A DNA stretch of 31,328 nt, from the IMG/VR virus record IMGVR_UViG_3300048548_000488, positions 1 to 31,328 of that record, one strand, 5' to 3'. Made by a program: the position numbers and the translations under genes. The notes beneath the pieces were generated by a model. It made no database searches and was not told the DNA's origin. It worked only from the letters and a program-made list of their open reading frames with translations. Of the stretch, positions 27,521 through 31,328 are shown piece after piece. How positions within the stretch are numbered: the first letter of the stretch is position 1; each line of letters begins with the position of its first letter. The DNA is from a virus.

Positions 27521-27706
27521 ATGGACTTTGATAAAGAATCGCAAGACATTAAGTTCAACCGAGGACTTGATTTGTTCATGGAATCTGTCCTTAAACCAGA
27601 CAGTAAATTGCGTGAGTGTGCTCACAACCAAAAATGTTACACCGAACTGATGTATGTCCGTTCCTATGTTCTTGACTATCTAAAAACTCTAAGAAGAGAC
27701 GACTGA
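27521..27706 (+). CDS. Small helical protein of unknown function
   Basis: ATG at 27521 gives 61 residues: MDFDKESQDIKFNRGLDLFME, then SKLRECAHNQKCYTELMYVRS and YLKTLRRDD. An in-frame TTG at 27494 would lie inside the preceding frame and is less likely. Two cysteines lie six residues apart. The stop overlaps the next start (TGATG), so it is coupled to the following gene. Function is unknown. Confidence 0.62.
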   Translation: MDFDKESQDIKFNRGLDLFMESVLKPDSKLRECAHNQKCYTELMYVRSYVLDYLKTLRRDD

Positions 27707-27903
27707 TGCAATTTCTACACTCACCAATCCTTGACAGGGATGAGAAGATGGTCTTAAAAGATGCGTTAATTTTGTATGTCTCGGACATACAAAAACGCTT
27801 TTATGCCGATGGTGTAATTCCTGAAGATGTGTATCTGAGTAAGATGAAACACGTAGAAGAAATAGTTGAAACATTACATTTAAGCGAACTCTATCGCCAG
27901 TGA
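27706..27903 (+). CDS. Small helical protein of unknown function
   Basis: The 65-residue product (MQFLHSPILDRDEKMVLKDAL, IQKRFYADGVIPEDVYLSKM, VEEIVETLHLSEL) is predicted to be all helical. Its ATG overlaps the previous stop. An eight-pair hairpin follows its stop directly. Function is unknown. Confidence 0.65.
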   Translation: MQFLHSPILDRDEKMVLKDALILYVSDIQKRFYADGVIPEDVYLSKMKHVEEIVETLHLSELYRQ

Positions 27904-27910
27904 CAATCTG

Positions 27911-27957
27911 CAAGGTGTCCACTACACCTTGCCAACCTAAACAATCTATGCAATACT
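27911..27957 (+). promoter_or_regulatory. Intergenic hairpin with a weak promoter-like pair (copy 1 of a leader family)
   Basis: CAAGGTGT (27911-27918) pairs perfectly with ACACCTTG (27924-27931) around CCACT, without a T-tract. TTGCCA (27929-27934) and AATACT (27952-27957) are 17 bases apart, like the leader copies further right. The predicted start of transcription would fall at or just inside the next ATG, so promoter function is doubtful. Confidence 0.35.
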
Positions 27958-27958
27958 A

Positions 27959-28153
27959 ATGATGTTGGAAAAAGACATTCGCCTATTGAACAAAGTCATC
28001 AAGAAAGGCGAAAGTGGTGAAGTCAGATATTCTGACGATGAACTAATCAAACTCAAAACAAAACGTTCTCAGTTAAAAAACTGGAAACGTTCAGCACAAA
28101 TCTCTCAAAACAATGGTTTCGGACAGTATCTCAATGAACAAAATGATGACTGA
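27959..28153 (+). CDS. Small basic helical protein of unknown function
   Basis: The 64-residue product (MMLEKDIRLLNKVIKKGESGE, then RYSDDELIKLKTKRSQLKNWK) forms two charged helices like a small coiled-coil or DNA-associated protein. Two adjacent ATGs (27959 and 27962) can both serve as start. It overlaps the next small gene by 11 bases. Function is unknown. Confidence 0.6.
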   Translation: MMLEKDIRLLNKVIKKGESGEVRYSDDELIKLKTKRSQLKNWKRSAQISQNNGFGQYLNEQNDD

Positions 28154-28277
28154 TGACACTTTCGGTGTCTCTTGGGAAGAGACTGATAAGGTTCAAGTTC
28201 AGGAAGATGATTGGGTTTCTTCTATCCTTGGCACCGAAAGTGATGCAATTTATGATGTTCTCTCTGAAATTCAATGA
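28143..28277 (+). CDS. Very small acidic protein of unknown function
   Basis: From ATG 28143 the frame gives 44 residues: MMTDDTFGVSWEETDKVQVQ, then EDDWVSSILGTESDAIYDVL and SEIQ. It overlaps both neighbours (11 and 4 bases), a coupling pattern that supports translation despite its size. Strongly acidic with two tryptophans; function is unknown. Confidence 0.55.
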   Translation: MMTDDTFGVSWEETDKVQVQEDDWVSSILGTESDAIYDVLSEIQ

Positions 28278-28435
28278 AAAGGGACTATGATCGCTGGCGT
28301 ATTCTCTGGAAGAAGGAGAAGAAACCAGGATTTTATGCAACTCAAGAAGTTGTAGTTTATGGAATGCACAATGTTGAATATGTAATCGACAATCTTGTGC
28401 CAGAAAATGTAAACTGGGACGTTCTTCCCATGTGA
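28274..28435 (+). CDS. Very small protein of unknown function
   Basis: ATG at 28274 overlaps the preceding stop (ATGA) and gives 53 residues: MKRDYDRWRILWKKEKKPGF, then YATQEVVVYGMHNVEYVIDN and LVPENVNWDVLPM. A basic, aromatic start is followed by a beta-strand-like region. The leader element that carries the next terminator and promoter begins within its stop codon (TGACAGT). Function is unknown. Confidence 0.55.
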   Translation: MKRDYDRWRILWKKEKKPGFYATQEVVVYGMHNVEYVIDNLVPENVNWDVLPM

Positions 28436-28453
28436 CAGTCAGCAAACTGGTCG

Positions 28454-28479
28454 GGCACCCTTGACGGGGTGCCTTTTTT
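28454..28479 (+). terminator. Rho-independent terminator whose loop is a -35 box
   Basis: GGCACCC (28454-28460) pairs perfectly with GGGTGCC (28467-28473), followed by six T. The six-base loop TTGACG is the -35 hexamer of the promoter that follows. It closes the small-gene cluster. Confidence 0.88.
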
Positions 28480-28489
28480 GTGCCATACT
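28461..28489 (+). promoter_or_regulatory. Sigma-70 promoter fused to the terminator (leader copy 2)
   Basis: TTGACG (28461-28466) and CATACT (28484-28489) are 17 bases apart. The transcript start is followed by ATAAGAGTCAAAGGA, which includes the ribosome site for the ATG at 28510. The same start sequence occurs in leader copies 3 and 5, and slightly changed in copy 4. Confidence 0.7.
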
Positions 28490-28509
28490 ATAAGAGTCAA
28501 AGGAAAAGC

Positions 28510-28689
28510 ATGATTTTTGATTTTGAAACTGAGTATCATTGGGGTGCTCTCATGGTCAAACTTGTTCCTATGTTTGCCATGGATGTTTACAAAGCATCCG
28601 ATGATGAGTTAGTATGGGTCTTTGATGTGAACAATCCTAAAAATGGTTATCATGTCCCTGCTCGCAATCTCTCCACCTATTCTTATTGA
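28510..28689 (+). CDS. Small protein of unknown function ahead of dam
   Basis: ATG at 28510, eight bases after AAAGGA, gives 59 residues; the frame is open further back, but only through the promoter. The product (MIFDFETEYHWGALMVKLVP, then MFAMDVYKASDDELVWVFDV and NNPKNGYHVPARNLSTY) looks like a compact alpha/beta protein. It ends two bases before the dam start, so the two share a transcript. Function is unknown. Confidence 0.65.
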   Translation: MIFDFETEYHWGALMVKLVPMFAMDVYKASDDELVWVFDVNNPKNGYHVPARNLSTYSY

Positions 28690-28691
28690 TT

Positions 28692-29510
28692 ATGCGTAAA
28701 CCATTCCTTAAGTGGGCAGGCAACAAGTATAGAGTGCTAGACCATTTACTGCCTCTGATTGGTACTCCAAAAACATATGTTGAACCGTTCGCTGGTAGTT
28801 GTGCAACAGCATTGAATGTTGATGCTAAACGATATGTATTGAATGATATTAATGCTGACCTTATCAATCTTTATAAGTATCTGATTAACCCAAACGACGA
28901 TAGTTTTATTCAACACTGTGGCGACTTCTTTCGTCCTGAGAATAACGACAAGGAAGAATATATTTCTCTTCGTAAGTATTTCAATGACAGCACTGATACA
29001 CTAGAACGCTCACGTCTGTTTGTATATCTCAACCGTCACTGTTTTAATGGTCTGACTCGATATAATTCTGGCGGTGGTTTTAATGTGCCATTTGGTAAGA
29101 TGAAGAATCCAATGTTACCTAGCACGGCAATGATGGACTTTCGTATGTATTTTCTCATGCGTAAGCATATCTTTGCTAACGTGCATTTTGATGACGGTCG
29201 TTTATATGCAGGACTAGGATCTGGTGATGTAGTATACCTAGACCCTCCCTATGTTCCTGCTTCTGATACTGCTAACTTCGCAAGTTATGCCAAGCAAGGA
29301 TTCTCTTATGATGAGCAAGTTGCACTAGTAAAGAGAGCAGAATCTATTGCTAGTAAGGGTGCTAAAGTTATCGTTAGCAACCATGATACTGACGTTAGTA
29401 GAGAACTATACAAAAATGCAAAAATCTATTCGTTGCAGGTGTCCCGTAGCATCTCCGCCAAGGGTAGCAGCAGAAAAAAGGCAAACGAACTGATTGCTGT
29501 GTACCAGTAG
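28692..29510 (+). CDS. dam: DNA adenine methyltransferase (Dam/MT-A70-unrelated, D12 class)
   Basis: The 272-residue product has the D12-class N6-adenine methylase motifs: RKPFLKWAGNKYRVLDHLLP with the AdoMet-binding K-W-A-G-N-K, YVEPFAGSCATALNV (motif I, E-P-F-x-G), FNGLTRYNSGGGFNVPFGK and the catalytic DPPY at residues 184-187 in VVYLDPPYVPASDTANF. Dam-type enzymes methylate GATC. Phages use them to protect DNA from host nucleases or, as in T4, for self-marking. ATG at 28692 is favoured over TTG at 28686. A nuclease-like, a ParB-like and a helicase gene follow, which makes a combined modification/nuclease system worth considering. Length matches T4 Dam (259). Confidence 0.9.
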   Translation: MRKPFLKWAGNKYRVLDHLLPLIGTPKTYVEPFAGSCATALNVDAKRYVLNDINADLINLYKYLINPNDDSFIQHCGDFFRPENNDKEEYISLRKYFNDSTDTLERSRLFVYLNRHCFNGLTRYNSGGGFNVPFGKMKNPMLPSTAMMDFRMYFLMRKHIFANVHFDDGRLYAGLGSGDVVYLDPPYVPASDTANFASYAKQGFSYDEQVALVKRAESIASKGAKVIVSNHDTDVSRELYKNAKIYSLQVSRSISAKGSSRKKANELIAVYQ

Positions 29511-29530
29511 ATTGAACTGTCCACCATCGC

Positions 29531-29559
29531 TTGCAAAGCACCTCAAAGGGTGCAATACT
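29531..29559 (+). promoter_or_regulatory. Promoter with hairpin in its spacer (leader copy 3)
   Basis: TTGCAA (29531-29536) and AATACT (29554-29559) are 17 bases apart. The spacer contains GCACC (29538-29542) and GGTGC (29549-29553), a five-pair inverted repeat between the two boxes and without a T-tract. ATAAGAGTCAAAGGA follows. Confidence 0.65.
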
Positions 29560-29587
29560 ATAAGAGTCAAAGGAAACGATCAACCCC

Positions 29588-30022
29588 ATGGCAACACACG
29601 CATCTCGCCGCACTGACAAAACTGGTAAGGACTTCGAGAACCTATGTGAATATATCTTGTGCCTCTCTGGTGTTAACGTAGAGGAGCAAGTAAACATCGG
29701 TTTGCGTCCTACAGGTGGTGCTCACAATACAGACCTAATCGTTGATGAGGAAGTTATCGTTTCTCTCAAATATCAGGACGTTGCTGGTACTGCTGAGGAG
29801 AAGATTCCATACGAGCAGATGTGCTTACAGCACGCATGTGAGACTTATGGATATAAAAAAGCACTCATAGTTCTTGCTGGTCCTGGTTGGACACATGACG
29901 ATTCTTATCGTGAAAATGTGTTTGGACAGTGGATGAATACTCCTGATGTTTCTATCATCAACTTTGATGAGTTTCTTGATGAGTTTCAACTATGGGAAAC
30001 CTTCCTGTCTGAAGTCCTGTGA
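29588..30022 (+). CDS. PD-(D/E)XK-nuclease-like protein
   Basis: The 144-residue product has an N-terminal helix (RRTDKTGKDFENLCEYILCL), then GLRPTGGAHNTDLIVDEE and VIVSLKYQD. The D49 in T-D-L-I-V and the S59-x-K61 in the next strand lie where the restriction-endonuclease-fold nucleases have D and (E/D)xK. A serine in place of the acidic residue is a known variation, but it leaves activity in doubt. A helix follows with YEQMCLQHACETYGYKKALI and a closing strand. The size fits a minimal nuclease core. It is a single-gene unit with a leader copy on each side, between dam and a ParB-like gene. A restriction partner for Dam or a host-DNA-degrading nuclease are both possible. Confidence 0.6.
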   Translation: MATHASRRTDKTGKDFENLCEYILCLSGVNVEEQVNIGLRPTGGAHNTDLIVDEEVIVSLKYQDVAGTAEEKIPYEQMCLQHACETYGYKKALIVLAGPGWTHDDSYRENVFGQWMNTPDVSIINFDEFLDEFQLWETFLSEVL

Positions 30023-30077
30023 CAGTTAGTTAAACTGTCCACTACCACTTGCAAAGCACCTTAAAAGGTGCAATACT
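30021..30077 (+). promoter_or_regulatory. Promoter with operator-like palindromes (leader copy 4)
   Basis: GACAGTT (30021-30027) and AACTGTC (30033-30039) form a perfect seven-base inverted repeat beginning at the upstream stop codon. TTGCAA (30049-30054) and AATACT (30072-30077) are 17 bases apart. The spacer holds GCACCTT / AAGGTGC (30056-30062 with 30065-30071), a perfect seven-pair palindrome. Without a T-tract it is more like an operator than a terminator. Confidence 0.62.
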
Positions 30078-30099
30078 ATAAAAGTCAAAACAAACATCC

Positions 30100-31011
30100 A
30101 TGACAGACCTCACCAAACTGGTAAAAGATATTGAGACGGGCAATCGTCCTTCCAATGATATTGACATCACTCAATTTTTCATTAAATTAAGTAATGGTGA
30201 ATATGTTCCTGATATGAGTACACGTATTCAGGTGCGTAATCGAGATCGTGATGTAGATTTTGTTGAGAGAACTGTTAATAAGATTAATAAAACTGGTGAT
30301 AGAAGTAAACTTTCCACTCTGACTACTGTATTCTTTCCTAAGACAAATGCAGTAAAACTTCTCAACGGAAACCATACTGCTGAGATTGAGTTGTTGTTGG
30401 GACTGCGAAAAGCAGGTGCTAACTCTATCAATTTTGATACAGAGTTGGGTGGTAAAATGTCACAGGCACGGCGTCTTGGTAATCTACTCAACCGTGAAGA
30501 AGTAGAACGCAATTCTACTTCTGCTGATGACGTAAGAGGAGAACTCTATGCAATCATGGACGAACGTATTGCTGAAGGAAAAGATGCAAAACCTTCAGAA
30601 GATGAACTTCAAGAACTAATCGATCTATATCCTTTTGTTAGTCGCTTAACAATTGGGCAATGGATTTCTTATCACGCTCAGGGTGGAAGCAGACGTTCTC
30701 CTTTGAAATCTTACTCAGGAGAAGAACTTAAGCAACAGAAAGAATTTTACACTAAGCAGAGAAAGTATCGTGGATATGTAATCCTGGCACCTCGTACACT
30801 TGGTGCGTGGGAGAGTACAGGAGTTGCACAATCATTCATTCAATGTAAGAATGAAAATAAGACTAAAGTTCTTGTTCCATTCTATTGTGCTTCTGTTGCA
30901 GAGTCAGAAAAACTTGAGAAAGGCGAAGATGTAAAAATTGAAAAATTTTATAAGGAACTTGGTGAACATTTTAATCTTACATTTGAGGTTGATTTTCTGA
31001 GTTGTGAGTGA
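30100..31011 (+). CDS. ParB/Srx-like nuclease-fold protein
   Basis: The 303-residue product has an N-terminal ParB-like block: a strand TRIQVRNRDRDVDFVERTVN, then STLTTVFFPKTNAVKLLNGNHTAE, with G90-N91-H92 matching the ParB D/N-G-x-H-R-box. Its conserved residues in ParB and Srx fold proteins bind CTP/ATP or form a nuclease site. A helical middle follows (LLNREEVERNSTSADDVRGE, then SEDELQELIDLYPFVSRLTIG) and a C-terminal basic and beta part ending NLTFEVDFLSCE. Phage ParB-like proteins occur as nucleases or regulators; this one lacks the tail of chromosomal ParB. It sits between leader copies 4 and 5, with the nuclease-like gene upstream and a helicase gene downstream. The family call is moderate and the function open. 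Confidence 0.55.
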   Translation: MTDLTKLVKDIETGNRPSNDIDITQFFIKLSNGEYVPDMSTRIQVRNRDRDVDFVERTVNKINKTGDRSKLSTLTTVFFPKTNAVKLLNGNHTAEIELLLGLRKAGANSINFDTELGGKMSQARRLGNLLNREEVERNSTSADDVRGELYAIMDERIAEGKDAKPSEDELQELIDLYPFVSRLTIGQWISYHAQGGSRRSPLKSYSGEELKQQKEFYTKQRKYRGYVILAPRTLGAWESTGVAQSFIQCKNENKTKVLVPFYCASVAESEKLEKGEDVKIEKFYKELGEHFNLTFEVDFLSCE

Positions 31012-31036
31012 CTTGTGACAGTCGCTGAACTGGTCT

Positions 31037-31062
31037 GGACCCCTTGACTGGGGTCCATTTTT
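31037..31062 (+). terminator. Rho-independent terminator whose loop is a -35 box
   Basis: GGACCCC (31037-31043) pairs perfectly with GGGGTCC (31050-31056), followed by A and five T. The loop TTGACT is the -35 hexamer of the next promoter. Confidence 0.85.
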
Positions 31063-31072
31063 ATGCCATACT
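31044..31072 (+). promoter_or_regulatory. Sigma-70 promoter fused to the terminator (leader copy 5)
   Basis: TTGACT (31044-31049) and CATACT (31067-31072) are 17 bases apart. The same ATAAGAGTCAAAGGA start follows. The helicase ATG is at 31098. Confidence 0.7.
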
Positions 31073-31097
31073 ATAAGAGTCAAAGGAACGCCATTCA

Positions 31098-31328
31098 ATG
31101 CAACTCCGTCCCCACCAGCAACGCGCCTTCGATGCTATGCAGGCGAACGATTGTGGTCAGGTGATTATCCCCACTGGCGGTGGTAAAACTTACATCATGA
31201 TCGCAGATGCTCTGCATCGTGCTGCACAGGGTCAAACCATTGTTGTTGTTGCTCCACGCATCTTGCTCGCTAATCAACTCTGTGAGGAGTTTATGGAGCA
31301 TATCAGTGGTACTTGGACGCATGTCTGT
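31098..31328 (+). CDS. SF2 DEAD/DEAH-type helicase (partial, 3' end outside window)
   Basis: The 77 codons present encode the start of a superfamily-2 helicase: a Q-motif-like LRPHQQRAFDAM, then the Walker A IPTGGGKT (K30, T31) and motif Ia VVVAPRILLANQL. This arrangement is seen in the translocase subunits of type I and III restriction enzymes and in phage recombination helicases. T4 UvsW has a separate N-terminal domain before its Walker A motif, which is absent here, so this is more like the minimal SF2 helicases annotated in cyanophages. It has its own leader promoter. Base composition in the first 100 bases is more G+C-rich than the small genes before it. What follows the window would decide whether a nuclease domain is attached. 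Confidence 0.82.
   Translation, partial: MQLRPHQQRAFDAMQANDCGQVIIPTGGGKTYIMIADALHRAAQGQTIVVVAPRILLANQLCEEFMEHISGTWTHVC

Noticed and set aside
1-31328. CRISPR arrays, insertion sequences or an integrase/attachment site
   Set aside because: No regularly spaced direct repeats, transposase motifs or tyrosine/serine integrase signatures were seen; tRNA genes are present but no repeated tRNA 3' end typical of an attachment site was noticed.
31098-31328. Assignment of the last gene to UvsW
   Set aside because: The Walker A motif is only about 25 residues from the start, whereas T4 UvsW has a separate N-terminal domain; a general SF2 helicase call is safer on a 77-codon fragment.

Overview
This window is part of the genome of a T4-like myovirus that infects marine cyanobacteria (Synechococcus or Prochlorococcus). 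The T4 baseplate and head-completion genes (gp48-, gp4-, gp54-, gp26-, gp51-, gp27- and gp5-like) show the phage type. A CP12 homologue and a CpeT-like bilin-lyase homologue point to a photosynthetic host. Genes are densely packed, stops and starts often overlap (ATGA, TGATG, TAATG), and nothing looks like an integrase or insertion sequence. No database search was run; names rest on motifs, length, order and recalled family features.

Positions 1-13774 are mainly the baseplate/tail module. A partial gp48-like tail-tube cap gene runs leftward and diverges from gp4. Rightward come gp54-like, gp26, a gp51-like reading frame with no usable early start that appears to be reached by -1 frameshifting, two large paralogous tape-measure-like proteins (the second carrying an amidase domain and a SleB-like hydrolase domain), and the gp27-like hub. 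A cassette with a strong host-type promoter follows: CP12, CpeT-like protein, tRNA-Val and a secreted HExxH protein. The gp5-like hub/spike gene comes next.

Positions 13775-16073 hold a second accessory block. It starts with a consensus host-type promoter and contains small genes (one resembling a Phd/YefM antitoxin), a 2-oxoglutarate/Fe(II) dioxygenase, tRNA-Leu, tRNA-Thr, tRNA-Asn, a compact structured spacer and three small conserved-looking ORFs. Positions 16074-25630 encode virion fibre-like and adhesin-like proteins, several behind T4-type late promoters (TATAAATA-like). Positions 25631-26940 hold a thioredoxin-like protein, a zinc-ribbon protein and a second dioxygenase.

At 26941 the style changes. 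A terminator is fused to a promoter and is followed by a run of very small overlapping genes (27006-28435). Then come single-gene units, several with a near-identical promoter leader: a small ORF, dam methylase, a PD-(D/E)XK-like nuclease, a ParB-like protein and an SF2 helicase cut by the window end. This looks like an early/middle expression region read by host sigma-70 polymerase, in contrast to the late-promoter region to its left.

The points most worth following are the gp26/gp51 frameshift just upstream of the tape-measure-like gene, the terminators whose hairpin loop is itself the -35 box of the next promoter, the methylase-nuclease-ParB-helicase cluster, and the placement of peptidoglycan hydrolase domains on a tape-measure paralogue while none is recognised in gp5.
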